Both the position numbers and the translations under genes were made by a program. A stretch of DNA of 45,000 nucleotides from Neocallimastix lanati (nom. inval.) (lineage: Eukaryota > Neocallimastigomycota > Neocallimastigomycetes > Neocallimastigales > Neocallimastigaceae). Under the pieces are notes generated by a model. The model ran no database searches. It saw nothing but the letters and a program-made list of their open reading frames with translations, and was not told where the DNA came from. How positions within the stretch are numbered: the stretch's first letter is position 1; each line of letters opens with the position of its first letter. Positions 1 through 13,379 of this stretch are shown piece by piece. The stretch lies in assembly GCA_016946835.1 (NCBI GenBank), contig JACVTC010000033.1, forward strand, positions 1,140,001 to 1,185,000, given 5' to 3'.

Positions 1-2
1 AT

Positions 3-356
3 GAAAATGATTATAATAACACCAATAACTATAATAATGAAAACTTAAGTCCTAATACTAATTGTAAGAATCGTAATAATAATAATTTTGACAATAATAA
101 AAATTATTCAAATATTAATAAAGATGTGAATGTTTGTGAAAATTATATAGATATTAAAAAACAAAATGATGGGTTAATCATTAATAGTGATAATGCTATT
201 GTTGCTAAAGAATGTGATACTTTAATAAAGTTAATACGAAAAACGGTATGTGATTTAATAGGGATTGATTCAAGTGGTGTTGATTTAAATAATCACCATC
301 ATCAACTTATTTCATCATCAAAAACAAAAAAATTAATTTCAAATGAGAAAAAAAAA

Positions 357-400
<44 letters not shown>

Positions 401-827
401 CGGTAATAACAATAATAAAAATGAAAAAAGGAATAGAGAGGTAGATATTGAAAATAGAGATAGTTCAATTAAGAATCAAAATTTAAATCAAAGTTTCAAT
501 CCAAATTCGGATCATTCATTAAATGAAACATCATCTGAAGAGGATAATAGAATTAATGATGGAAATGATAATAAAAAACCCGTAAAAACACAATCCATGG
601 CTACTTTGTCTTCTGTCGATACATATCAATTATTAGATGAAATGAAAGCAATTCAATATAAATTGGATCATTTCTATCAAATAGGACTTTTGACAAAAAA
701 TCCTAATTATAATGGAATTGAAAATATATCCATACCAGTACCAACTCAACAAATTTCAACAACTATTAAAACAAAATCAGACAATACTAATTCTTATACA
801 TATAATAATAATTATAATAATAATAAT

Positions 828-919
<92 letters not shown>

Positions 920-943
920 ATATAATAGTAATAATAATAATAC

Positions 944-974
<31 letters not shown>

Positions 975-1771
975 TATAATACTAATAATAATAATAATAA
1001 TAATAATATCAATAATACTAATGCTAAACCCATCATCTATCCTAAATCCGAAGCATTCTTTATACCTTTAGATGATAAATCCTTCAATAAAAAAACCAAA
1101 AATAATTATTTAAATCAAGATAAAAATGATTCATCAAAATATCAACATCATAATGTAATAATTAATGACAACCAAACACCCAATCAACAAGGAGTACAGA
1201 GTACCTCCGGAAAATCAAATGGAAATCCAGTGAATCAACATTTCCTTTATCCCATTCAACAAGCCTTCACTCTTAATAAAACCTATTCACAAACAAGTGA
1301 ACTCTTAAATTTATCCACACCTACTTCCACATCAACTACGACATCAACCAATTTCAATACTTTAAATATAAAAGAAAATATGATAAGGTCACCATTATCG
1401 GAATTAATAAATAATAAAACGATTAAACTCAAAAGTTTTAGTTTTATTAAAGAAAATAAAAATTATAATAATGATGATGATAATACTAATGGTACTATTA
1501 GTAATAGAATTAATAACAATAATATTGCTATGGATCATGAAAGAGAACAAAATATATCTTCATCCTTATTTTATCCAATACATAATGGTATTCAAAAAGA
1601 AGTAGTATCAAATCAACTTCTAAAATCAAATTCCAAATCCAGTCATAATAGCAATAGCAACAACATTAAATTTAACAACAACAACAACAATAACAATAAC
1701 AACAATAACAATAACAACAACAACAATAATAATAATTATAATAATAATACTAAAAATGCTAACACTAATAC

Positions 1772-1824
<53 letters not shown>

Positions 1825-2106
1825 TTAACTATAATGATAATAATGATAAATATTTTGAATATCAAATTATTGATCATCGTAATGATAATGATGTTCACCC
1901 AAATGAAAATAAAAGAACAAATAAGAATGAAAATAAAAATTCAGAGTTTGAAACTCCAAGAAATAATGAAATTAATAAGATTGAGATGATTCCCTTGAAT
2001 TCTTTACCTCAACCACTAAAGAATGATACTTCAAATAGTTTTAATAATTCATCTTCCTTCAATATTAGTATAGATCAATTTAACAACAACAACAGCAACA
2101 ACAACA

Positions 2107-2148
<42 letters not shown>

Positions 2149-2417
2149 TGAATCTGAATAATAATATAAATCTGAATAATAATATAAATCTGAATAATAA
2201 TATGAATATTAATAATAAAATAAATATGAATAATAATATGAATATGAATAATTCTAATGGTAATAGTTTCTATACCAATAGAACGTCATCAACCTCCACA
2301 CCATTTAGTACTAATCATTCTAGAGTATTTAATAATAAAGATTTTCAACGCTATAGTATTAAAAAATTAAACTATTTAAAAGAATTATCTGGAAATTTAA
2401 TGAAAGATATACCATAA
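3..2417 (+). CDS. Asn-rich protein of unknown function, 5'-partial
   Basis: The frame is open from base 3 to the TAA ending at 2417 (804 residues visible), so the start lies left of the window. A GTG at 126 is in frame but nothing marks it as a start. The protein is mostly low complexity: poly-Asn runs encoded by AAT at about 350-390, 805-1010 and 2110-2150, and by mixed AAC/AAT at 1670-1750. Between them are ordinary stretches. One near 600-720 (VDTYQLLDEMKAIQYKLDHF) is a probable amphipathic helix. Another near 1230-1330 is rich in Ser/Thr. The C-terminus (FQRYSIKKLNYLKELSGNL) is basic and probably helical. I recognise no domain. Codon choice and folded-looking islands argue for a real gene. 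It converges on the coiled-coil gene at 4801-7502. Confidence 0.75.
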
Positions 2418-2545
2418 TTTTTTTATTTCCCTTTATTTAATTTTTAAAATATATAACCATTAATTTTTTATTTTATTTATTAATTTATTTATTTTATTTT
2501 ATTTTTTTTATTTAAAAAATAATAAAAATTATTCAAATAATAGAC

Positions 2546-2585
<40 letters not shown>

Positions 2586-2606
2586 TATTTTTGTAATTGT
2601 ACATAT

Positions 2607-2651
<45 letters not shown>

Positions 2652-4800
2652 ATTTTATATATTTTGTTTAAATTACTATAATAATATATATCCATTTCTT
2701 TATCATATATCTTTTACAATAAAGTAATATGGATCAAGGTTATACACATATAAAGTATATTAAAAATTTTAATAATAATAAAATAATAATAATAAAAAAA
2801 AATAAATAAATTAAATAAAAAATAAAATAAAATAAAATAAATAGTAGAAATATAAATATGAAGTACAGATTGTTCCAAATAAAATAAAGAGTAGAAATAA
2901 AAGTATGAAGTGCTGATTAAAAGCAGGAGTCATCAATTAATAATAAAATAAAAATATATTTGCTGAAATAGAAATAGGTATAATATTTATATATTTATTA
3001 AAATATAGATAGTATAAATTATTTATTATCATCATTAGGAATTAAATAGAATAATAATCTAGAAAGACTATTATTTTAAACTAGTTTTATAGTTTAATTT
3101 TTTACGAAAAAAAAAAATTATACATTTTGAATTATAGTTCAATATAATAAAGTTTAAAATAAAATAATAATAAAATATATATATATTATATTCTATTGTT
3201 TTAGATAGTGATATTTTTGGTAATATGTAAGTGAATGAAGACTGTCAATGTAACTGTTAATGATTAATATATTAATGGAAAAAAATCTTTTTTTTTTTGA
3301 ACAAAAAAAATAATAGAAAAGTTTAACCAATCTAAATTAATAAAAAAAAATTTTGATATTAATAATATATCCTATAATATTATATCATTATACATAATGA
3401 AAAAGAAAAATAACAAACTTTTTAAAGATTTTTTCTCTTAATTAAAATTTATATATTAATTATTATTAATTTATTTATTAATGATTATTAAATAATAATT
3501 TTACTTTAAATATATATAATTTTTTTTTTATTTTTATTTATATTTATTTATTGTTTTTTTTTTTTTATTATTTTTTATTTTCATTGTTTTTATTTGTATT
3601 TTTTAATTGTATTATTTATTATTTAATTATTTAATATATATATTTTTTAACTTGTATACATTTAAGAAATTAAAAAAAAAAACAATAATTAATCAAAAAT
3701 ACTATTAGTATAAATAATTAAAACTAGATTTTAAAAAAAAATAAAATAAAATAAAATAAAAAAATAGAAAAATAGAAAAATAGAAAAAAAAAAAAAAAAA
3801 AAAAAAAAGGAGAGAAAATATTATAAATATATTATCTTTTTCCTATTTTTATAATAAATATTCTAATTACTATTTTTTTTTTTTTTTTTTTTTTTTTTAA
3901 TTATTTATTAAATTTTTCTTTATTATTATTATTTTTTTTAGTATTATTTATTTTATTCTTTTTTAATATAAATGAAAAATAAGAGTGAAATAAACGTTTA
4001 TTTTATTATTATTTTTTTATTTATAATAATTTTTTTTTTTTTTTTAATTTTATAATGTTTATATATATTATTTTTAAATCTATTTGGAATTAATATTAGC
4101 TTAATTTCCATTATTTATTTATTATCATTTCGTTTTGCTTTTTCAAATTATTTATATAATAAAAAAAGGTTTAAAGAATATAAAATTAAAAATTATAAAA
4201 AAAAAAAAAAAGAAAAAAAAGATTTTATTTTATTCTTTTTTTTTTTTTTTTTTTTTTCTGATTTAATTTTATTTGTTTGTTTTTTATTTATAATTATATT
4301 TTTTATTAGTTATTAAATAATAGATTGATAGTTTTATTTTATATTAATGCTATAAAACAATTTGTGTATATTTAAAGAAAATGAATGTGAATTATTGTAT
4401 TTGAATATATATGAATATATATATATTTTGCACATTATTATTATTATCATTAATTATGTATTTTATATATAATATATGAATATGCCTTGAATGTTTAAAG
4501 AAATGTTTTAATGTTTGAAGAAATGTTCTAATTAAAACGCATTGTAAATATTTAATTATATATTATTAAAATTTATTATAAAATAATACTTATAAATATT
4601 ATTTCATAAAAAAAATTTTTTTTTTTTTATTTTTATAATTTATGTTGTTTTTCTTATTTTTTTTTTATTTATTTTTTTTTCTTTATTTCAATAATACTTT
4701 ATATATTATAAAAAAAAAAATTATATTTAAAGAAAAACGTCTATAATCAATTTATTTTATTTTATTTTGTTTTACTTTTTGTTTGATTATTTTCAAATAA
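2418..4800. other. Convergent intergenic region, no gene seen
   Basis: About 2.4 kb between the 3' ends of two convergent genes. It consists of A/T homopolymers (for example T-runs near 2610-2647, 3871-3897 and 4236-4257), short AT dinucleotide stretches and TAAAA-type repeats. I see no open frame with normal composition and no RNA gene. Confidence 0.7.
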
Positions 4801-7502
4801 TTATTTTTCTTTTGAATATAAACTCCATAATCTCCAAGGTGGTCTTTCAGTTAATGAAGAATTTGAAGAAGCATTTGATGGCGTTGGAGATGGGCATGAA
4901 ATAGGTGATAAAGAACGATGTCTACTTAATGAATGTTGATATGAACTTAACATGGTATGAGGTGGTTTGTTTTTTGGAGTAGCAAGTCTTGACCATTTAT
5001 CAGAACCTGAATATTTATCTTCAACTCTACTACTACTTTTGCGTAAACGACTTTTACCAATATTACATTGTACACCAACATTTACCATAGTTTTTGCTTT
5101 AATAAGTGGAGATTCAATAATGCTATCATTATTAACACTTTCAGTTTTTTCTGAATCAACAGATTCTAAACCACTATCATAGAATTTAATTTCTTGATTA
5201 CTATTAATAATTTTATTTAATCTAGAAATTTCATCATTTGCCCTTATTGCTAATATTTCAGCTTCCTTATTATCATGAGTTAATCTCATGATTTTATCTT
5301 CAGCTATATCTAATTTCTTCTTCATTTCCTTATTTTCTTTCGTAAGAATTCCTAATTTAATAGTTTTATCCTTAGTTGATTCTTCAATATTTACTAATTC
5401 CTTTTCTTTTTCCTTAAGATCATTCATTAAATTATTACATTCTTCTTGTAACTTTTTACATGTATTTTTGTACTCATCTCTTTCTTCCTTTAATTTATCA
5501 TTTTCTTCTCGGACCTTTGATAATTCTAAAATATTTTCCTTAAGTTGTTCTTCTTTTTCATTCTTAATCTTATTAAATTCATTTTCTTTTTCAGAATTTT
5601 CTAATTTCAATTGCTCATTTATTTGTTGAATCTTCTCATATTCCGATTTCATTTTTTCCATTTCATTTACCAATCTATCATTTTCTAATTTATACTCATA
5701 TAATGATTCATTATCATCTATATAAGTTGATTTTTCTTCCCTTTGAACTTTATTTTTATTTTCATTATTATTATCAATATTTCCGCTGGATGAAGCAGAA
5801 GATTCTAATTCCATAAATTTCTTTTCATTTTCTCTTATTATAATATCTTTTTCATTTATTTGTTCTTCTAATTTTTTCATTTTTTCGTTATCATTTTTTA
5901 TTTCAGAATCTTTATCATTTATGATTCCATTTAACTTCATCATTACATCCTTATTTTCCGCTATTATTTTATCCTTAGCATCCAATATTTGAGTTAAACT
6001 TTCAATTTTACTTTCGGTATCTGAAGCTTTCATCTTCAAACTTGTAATTTCAGAATTATTTTCAGATATTAATCTTAATTTATCATTAATTTTGGTATTA
6101 AGATGATTAATTTCCATATCTTTTTCTGATAATTCATTTTCCTTTTTGTTTATTTGTGAATTTAAGTTCAGTATATTCATACGAGTTTCAGATAATATCT
6201 TATCTTTTTCGTCAATAAGACTTTGTAAAGATTCATTTTCTTCCATTAATTTTTTTACAGAATCATTATATTGTTTTGTTTGATATTCCTCAACATTACT
6301 TTTAATTTCTTCTAATTCCTTTACCTTCTTCTTTAATTCTTCATCTTTCACTCTTATCTTTTCTACATACTCTTTTCTACTTTTTTCAAGCATTCTTACT
6401 TTTTGAATACTTTCAATCTTAAATATTTCTATTATAATATATATATGTTATTAAATTTGATTTTTTTTTTAAAAAAAAAATATAAAATATAAATAAATAA
6501 ATATTGAATAAATATAAATACACTTACTATATTCTTGATTAATTCTTGTAAGCTCTAAATTTAAGTTGTCTTCATGTTGCTTTAATATAGAAAACTGGCT
6601 TATAAGATTTTCAAACTATTATAAAAAATTTTTATTATTATATGTTACAATTAATATTTAAATACTCAATATATTATAATACTTACGTCTTTAGACATTA
6701 AACTATTTTCTTTATCCTTCAATTCAACTATTGATTTTGTATTTTTTAATTCCAACTCAAGCATTTCTAAATTATTTAACTTATTACTAAGTTCATCTAA
6801 CCTTAATTTAGTATCTTCTAACTCAGTTTTCAAGCTATTATTTTTCTAATAAAAGATAAAAATAAAAAAATTTATTTTTAAAAATAAATTAATAATAAAA
6901 AAAAATTAACAATATAATTTTTTAACAATAATATTTAAAAAAAAAATAGATTTATTTACATTTTTTAATTCGCTACGCTCAAGCGATATTCTATCTTTTT
7001 CAGATTTTTCTTCTTCAAGTAAAGATACTGTTTTGTCTATTATCTCTTTATATTCAGCTTCTTGATTTAATAAATAATTATATTTTTCTTCTGTCTCTGC
7101 CAAACTTCCAAGATCATCTTCATGTTTTACTAATAAAGCTTGGGATATCTCTTTTTTAAATAAAATATAATATTTCACATTAGTATTTACATATAATTTG
7201 TATATATTTATTATTTAAATATTATTTTATTAAATTAATTTATTTATATATTATTAATTTCTAATAACTTACGTATGGCTAAATTAAGATCATTATTTCT
7301 TTCTGTTAAACATTCTTTTAAAACGTTAATATCCTTACTATTTAAACGTTCATCGCTTTCTATATTTGTTACTATAAGTTAAAAAATTTGTTAAACTATA
7401 TTCTTCTATATATATTTTATATTCATTTTTTATATTTATTGAATGCTTACAAAGTGTGCTTAGAATGTTGGATACTTCGGAAATCATATCATTTTCAGAC
7501 AT
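4801..7502 (-). CDS. Coiled-coil protein with candidate CC1 box (possible dynein adaptor)
   Basis: Six exons, read on the minus strand: 7502-7451, 7371-7273, 7150-6960, 6845-6687, 6615-6528 and 6428-4801, giving 738 residues. Every junction uses a GTAAG- or GTAAA-type donor and an AG acceptor, and the phases agree (1, 1, 0, 0, 1). Introns are 71-122 bp. The ATG at 7502 opens MSENDMISEV. Residues about 45-57 (DLNLAIQISQALL) match the spacing A-A-x-x-G-x-x-L-L of the CC1 box of BICD, Spindly and TRAK/HAP1, with Ile and Ser in place of the second Ala and the Gly. Long Lys/Glu-rich heptad coiled coil follows to about residue 620. The last 100 or so residues are Ser/Pro-rich and basic, with VGVQCNI and RPPWRLW. 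Linking cargo to dynein-dynactin is inference from the motif. A generic structural coiled coil is the alternative. The gene model itself is well supported. Confidence 0.85.
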
Positions 7503-8520
7503 TTTGTATTTTTAATTATTAATAAAATTTTTTTTTTTTGAATTTATACTTAATCTTTTTATAATTATTTAAATCTTCAAGAAAAGACTGTTAATAAGAT
7601 ATTATTAAATTCTTTTCTTTCTATATTTTAAAATAAATATTATATACTAAATATTTTAGGTAAATAACTTTTTTCTTTAATTAAAATTAAGTTATTAAGA
7701 ATTATTATTTTAAAAGACTAAAAGACTAATGATAAAAAGTTTTTATGATTTTATTATAATTTTTTTTTATTTTAATGGTATTTTTGTATATTTTTTTTTA
7801 AATGATAAAAATATTAATATTTCTATGTGTATGATATATAGTTACTAATGTTAATAAATATTTTAAACTATTTTATTATTTTATGTTTAAATTTGTTTTT
7901 AATTTTCTATTATTTTAATAATATTAATTTCTTGCTTTTTTTTTTTTAATAAAAATTAAATGTGCGCTTTTGAAAAAAAATATATTTTCATCTATATAAA
8001 TTTACATATTTATAAAAAATTAATTCTACTTTAAAAGCAATATAGAATTAATTGATTAAATCATCTATTTTTTTTTTTTTTTTTGTTCTTTTTTAATAAT
8101 AGAATTACATATGATAATATGATACTAACAATATATAAATAAAGAAAGAAAAAGAATTTAAATTTAAAAATTTTACTATTAATAATCAATCCTCCCTTCT
8201 TTATTTATTTTTTATTATTTTTTATTATTTTTATTATTATTTTTTTATTCTTATTTTTATTTTTTTTTTTTTTTTTATTTTTTTTTTTTTTCTTTATTTT
8301 ATTTTTTTTTTTTTTTTAAAGAAAAAAAAATAAATAAAAATTAAATAAAAAAGAAAAAGAAAAATTATTTTTTTCAATAGAATAATTTTTATTTTTATTT
8401 TTTTAATTTTTATTTTTTTTTTTTTAACCATTAATATTAATTAAAAAAAATTAAAAATTAAAATAAATTAATATAATAAAATATAATATAATATATATAT
8501 TAATATATAATTGAATAATA
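7503..8520. other. Upstream region of the coiled-coil gene
   Basis: AT-rich 5' flank, presumably including the promoter. It holds homopolymer T runs (8067-8084, 8260-8320) and no coding frame. No specific promoter element can be named. Confidence 0.5.
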
Positions 8521-8530
8521 AATAATAATA

Positions 8531-8625
<95 letters not shown>

Positions 8626-8646
8626 TAATAATAATAATAATAAATA
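8521..8646. repeat. (AAT)n microsatellite
   Basis: Nearly pure AAT array of roughly 40 units, with one AATGAT interruption near 8623 and AAATAAT variants at both ends. It lies in non-coding DNA. Confidence 0.95.
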
Positions 8647-8679
8647 ATAATAAAATAATAAATAATAAAATAAGGATAT

Positions 8680-9240
8680 CTAACTTATCACATAATTTGG
8701 CAAAAAGAATCTATAATATATATTGAACTTTATTATAATTGTTTTACTACGACAATTTTCACTTGATGGTTTCATATTCAAGCCACATATCTAAAATATA
8801 TAAAACTTTTTCATACTTTAATATATAGAAAATTCTACATTTCAAGTATTCATAATATTAGGCGGATTGTATAAAGTTTAATCACGTGTTATAATATTTT
8901 GCCACAAAATAAACTTTAAAATATATCAAAAATTGTTGGCATCCTTTTAATTTTTTTTTTTTTTTTATATTTTTTAGTTTTAATTTTTTAGTTTGAACAA
9001 AGTTCAACGATTTTTCCTATGAAACTTTATTTCTTGTCTAATTTTAATATATAAAATAAAAGAATATAAATTAGAAAAAATAAAAATAATAATAATAATA
9101 AAAAAGGGGGTAATGTATTTATATTTATTCTTACTTTTATTTCTTGAAAAAATAATCCTGATTTACAGAATTATCACGATTATAATAAAGAAAGAAAGAA
9201 AATATTCCCATTTCATTTTAGGAGTCTAGTTTCAATAAAG
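8680..9240. other. Non-coding stretch with more normal base composition
   Basis: Between two AAT arrays, the DNA around 8680-8990 has more G and C than its surroundings (for example GGCGGATTGTATAAAG, TCACGTG near 8884) but no open frame of useful length. It may be a decayed repeat or regulatory DNA. I cannot assign it. Confidence 0.4.
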
Positions 9241-9251
9241 AACAAAACAAA

Positions 9252-9429
<178 letters not shown>

Positions 9430-10929
9430 GTTATAATAAAAATAATAAAAAGAAAGTAAAAGAAAAAAAAAACGAAAAGTTATATAGCAATATGTAAAAT
9501 TATTACTTTTTCATTAACTTCCTACAATTAAAGTTTCCCATTCAAATATTTTTTTATTATTAAAACTATATTTAATTCATCTTTTATATTATTTAATTAT
9601 TTGATTATTTTAATTATTTATTTATTTAATTATTTAATTAGTTATTTATTTAATTATTTATTTAATTAATTAGTTAATTAATTATTTATTTATTTAATCT
9701 TTTAATTATTTATAAATAAATAGTTTTTTTATTATTAATTATAAAATTTTTATTTTATTATTTCATTTTTTATCATAGAATATTTTATTATATGATAAAT
9801 ATTAAATCATATTAAATAATATATACCTATATAATAATATAAAAAATAAGATTTATGTATATCAAATCCAATATATCAATATATGATCTGATATTCCTTT
9901 TATTATATTATTTTTTATTAATAATTAATTATTAATTATTAATTATTCTGTTATTTATTATTTATTATTTATTATTTATTATTTATTATTTATTATTTAT
10001 TATTTATTATGCTTTCTTCTTAAAACTCATTTATTGTAATCCTTAAAATAAAAAAAAATAATTTAATTCAATATACTTATATATTATATTTAATAAAATA
10101 TATTAAATCTATGTAAAATAATATAATATTAATATATTTAAATATATGTAATTATTAAAAACTTTTTTTAAAAAAATATTATTAATGATAATAAATAATT
10201 TATATTAAATATTATTATCGAGTTATTAAAAAATAAAATTATTTAATTAAACAGTATTAATAAATATATACTCTAATAAATATAAATTTTGAAAATTAAT
10301 TTATTGCTAATATATATGTTTTAATTAATGATTTATTTATAATATAAAATTAATTAAATCACTATATTATAAATATACTAATCATTTCCAAGTGATTGGG
10401 TTATTTAAATTAAATAATATACATAAAAAATTAAATTATTGAATACTATAGACAATATATTATTATTATATTATTAACAAATATAATATAAATTAAAATA
10501 TATTTATTAATATAAAATAAATTAAATTAAATTAAATTAAAATTAAAAAAAAGCTTACACAAAAAAATTTAAAAAATAATTAATGATTATTTAATTATTT
10601 ATTATAGTTTAAAAATCGTTATTATTGCATAATTAAATGATTAAATAAATTAGATTAAAAAATTAAATAAATAATTCAGTATTTTGTTTTTATTATTTAT
10701 TATTTAATCCAAATAAATAATTGTATTAATGAATAAGAAACATTTTATTTAATATTTTATGTTTTCTTTTCATAAATTTATTTTTATAAATTTATGATGA
10801 TTGCTAAATATCACATGAAATAATAAAATATCACATAATATTATAGACTTTTTATTGAAATGTACCATAAAAAGTAAAAAGATTTTTTTTTGGTTTTGGT
10901 CTTTTGAATAAATATATAAAACAAGGAAT
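9430..10929. other. AT-rich intergenic DNA, no gene seen
   Basis: Composed of TTAATTATTTA-like simple sequence and, at about 9950-10008, a run of the heptamer TTATTTA (the reverse complement of the array at 10930-11265). No coding frame or RNA gene seen. Confidence 0.6.
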
Positions 10930-11265
10930 AATAATTAAATAATTAAATAATTAAATAATTAAATAATAAATAATAAATAATTAAATGATTAAATAATAAA
11001 TAATAAATAATAAATAATAAATGATTAAATAATAAATAATAATAAATAATAAATAATAAATAATAAATAATAAATAATAAATAATAAATAATAAATAATA
11101 AATAATAAATAATAAATAATTGAATAATAAATAATAAATAATAAATAATAAATGATAAATAATAAATAATAAATAATAAATAATAAATAATAAATAATAA
11201 ATAATAAATAATAAATAATAAATAATAAATAATAAATAATAAATAATAAATAATAAATAATAATA
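10930..11265. repeat. Heptamer minisatellite (TAAATAA)n
   Basis: About 330 bp of tandem 7-bp units TAAATAA. The left 60 bp uses variants (TTAAATAA, TAAATGATT). The long right part is almost perfect. A shorter array of the complementary unit lies about 1 kb upstream at 9950-10008. Confidence 0.9.
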
Positions 11266-11673
11266 TTATTATTAATAAATAAATTAAATAGTTTTTTTTT
11301 TAAAAAAAAAAAAACAGTAAAAAAAAAAAAATTAGATAAATAAATAAATAAATAAATGCTATATTACTATTTATATTATAATTAAATCATTAATTATTAT
11401 TATTATTATTTTAATCCGTACTTATCGTTTATTTAAATAGGAAAAAAAAATAAATAAAAAAGGTGAACTTAATATGTTTTTGCTTTTGTTATCATTATTT
11501 TTTTTTATATAAAACGAGTTACTATAAAATTATTTGAAAAGAAAAAATAAGCAATTCCTTTATATATATATATAATAAATATAGCTAATATTAAAAAATA
11601 TATATATTATATATATTATATATATATATTATTTTTTTAACCATGATAAAATATATTTATCAAAAAACCACAA
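11266..11673. other. AT-rich intergenic DNA, nothing seen
   Basis: Homopolymer and AT dinucleotide sequence between the heptamer array and the triplicated repeat. No gene or signal recognised. Confidence 0.5.
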
Positions 11674-12220
11674 ATAATTCTTATTTATGATTTTAAACCA
11701 TAGATATATGATAAATCTGCATAATAAATAAATAACAAAGCATGAAATACACCATATAAAATTTAATTTAAAAGTTTTAATTAATGTATAATAATCATTA
11801 AATATTTAATACCTAAATAAAAAAAAAAAAAAAAATTAAAACCAAATGAATATCCAGTTTTCTTTTTCAACAAAATACACCATTTAAAATTTAAAATTTA
11901 ATTTGAAAGTTTTAATTAATGTATAATAATGATTAAATAGTTTTTTAATATCTAAAAAAAAAAAAAATTCAATTAAAACCAAATGAATATCCAGTTTTCT
12001 TTTTCAACAAAATATTGTCATTTATTTTTAACTTCTATATATTTATATATATAATAAAAAATAATTCTTATTCATGATTTTAAACCATAGATAAATAACA
12101 AAGCATGAAATATATACCATATAAAATTTAATTTAAAAGTTTTAATTAATGTATAATAATAATTAAATAATTAATTCCTAAAAAAAAAAAAAAAAATTAA
12201 AATCGTTTTATGAATAGATT
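11674..12220 (+). repeat. Three imperfect direct repeats of about 130-200 bp
   Basis: Copies at about 11674-11876, 11877-12013 and 12014-12200 share the block AGTTTTAATTAATGTATAAT followed by an A-run. Copies 1 and 2 also share CCAAATGAATATCCAGTTTT followed by CTTTTTCAACAAAATA. Copies 1 and 3 share GATTTTAAACCATAGAT and AACAAAGCATGAAATA. No coding frame is present. This looks like local tandem duplication of a non-coding segment. Confidence 0.75.
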
Positions 12221-12340
12221 CAGAATCTTCATTTTAATTTTTTTTTTAAATATATATATATATCAAATTATTAGTATAAAATAATGATATTAATATATAA
12301 TTATAGTTGATGTAGATATTTTTAATTAGTTATTAGGAAT

Positions 12341-12653
12341 GTGTACCATTTCGCAATGTGGCGTAAAGTATTTTTAATTAATTGTCACATTATATAATTT
12401 TTTTTAACCAATAAATAAATAATTAAATAAATAATAAAAAACATTTTTGAAATAAGTCTTTAAATATTTTATTATAAAATATTTTTAAATAAATAAATAA
12501 TAAATAATTAATAATAAATAATAGATACTAAATACTAAATACTAAATACTAAATACTAAATAATAAATACTAAATAATAAATAAATATACAATATTTATT
12601 TATATGTTTATTTTTTAAAAAATTTTTAAGCCACATTTTGGGAAATGTATACC
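12341..12653. mobile_element. MITE-like element with inverted ends
   Basis: The left end 12341-12366 begins GTGTACCATTTCGCAATGTG. The right end 12626-12653, read in reverse complement, begins GGTATACATTTCCCAAAATG. They agree at most positions over about 26 bp, giving a 313-bp AT-rich unit with imperfect terminal inverted repeats and no ORF. The same words (CATTTCGC, ATGTGGCGTA) recur in the 13380-13680 cluster, so this is probably one non-autonomous DNA transposon family. A target duplication could not be fixed. Confidence 0.5.
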
Positions 12654-12944
12654 AGTTTTTAGTTAATTTTTTTTTTTTTAAAAAAAATTAATTATTAATA
12701 AATTTAATATATAATAAAATTTTTTAATAATTATGTAATATAGTATGGTATAAATATTAAATATTGATTTATTAAAATAAATTAAAACTGGATATTAATA
12801 AAATAACTTATGAATATTATTATTAAAGGTTAAAATTGTGATATAAATAAATATAATTATACTATTTATCATTAAGTACATAAATGGCTTCATAAATATT
12901 AAAAAAAAATAATGATGATAGGATGTTAAAACAATATTTTTTTT

Positions 12945-13375
12945 TATTTCCGGTGTGTACCGCCCTATGCCCCCAAGACATGGGATTATTAAGGTAGTCA
13001 CAACACTTTGTGGATATAGTCCCTACTGGAAAGCCTTACTGTTTATTCTGCGTTGGCGCTCTAACCATACATATTATTACTGAGATTTTCTAGCACGATT
13101 TTTCTCGGAATGCTTTTTTGATGCCTAACTCCCTATAGAAGCGAGGCTAGAGTAACCTAACCCAATGAGTCACGTGTTAGCCCACCTGGCAATAGTATTT
13201 AGTTAGCAGATTGATTGATTATTCGTAGTTTAGCTACGTGCATATGAACCCATCTACTAGAAATTCCCTCGTAAGTATATTAATGACAGTTACTAGCGCA
13301 ACCCTCTCAGGCCCACTGTTAGGACAGTATCTAGTCTATATTACTCCAGAATTTAAGAATATTAAATATAAGGAG
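12945..13375. other. Relatively GC-rich island, probable old repeat
   Basis: About 430 bp of near-normal composition in very AT-rich DNA (for example CCGCCCTATGCCCCCAAGAC at 12960-12979). Read on the minus strand it contains GGTTAGAGCGCC near 13055, like the D arm of a tRNA, but no matching B box follows at tRNA distance. Small open frames here do not look like genes. It is possibly a tRNA-derived SINE or a DNA-transposon remnant. Confidence 0.35.
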
Positions 13376-13379
13376 AGAG

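Noticed and set aside
712-1071. Poly-Ile open frames over AAT arrays (also 1626-1898, 1756-1989, 19199-19540)
   Set aside because: ATA/ATT frames or complements of Asn tracts and microsatellites; no normal protein composition.
4967-5629. Plus-strand open frames within the coiled-coil gene
   Set aside because: Antisense shadows of the minus-strand exon 4801-6428.
13055-13075. tRNA gene on the minus strand (GGTTAGAGCGCC)
   Set aside because: A-box-like only; no B box at proper spacing and no cloverleaf.
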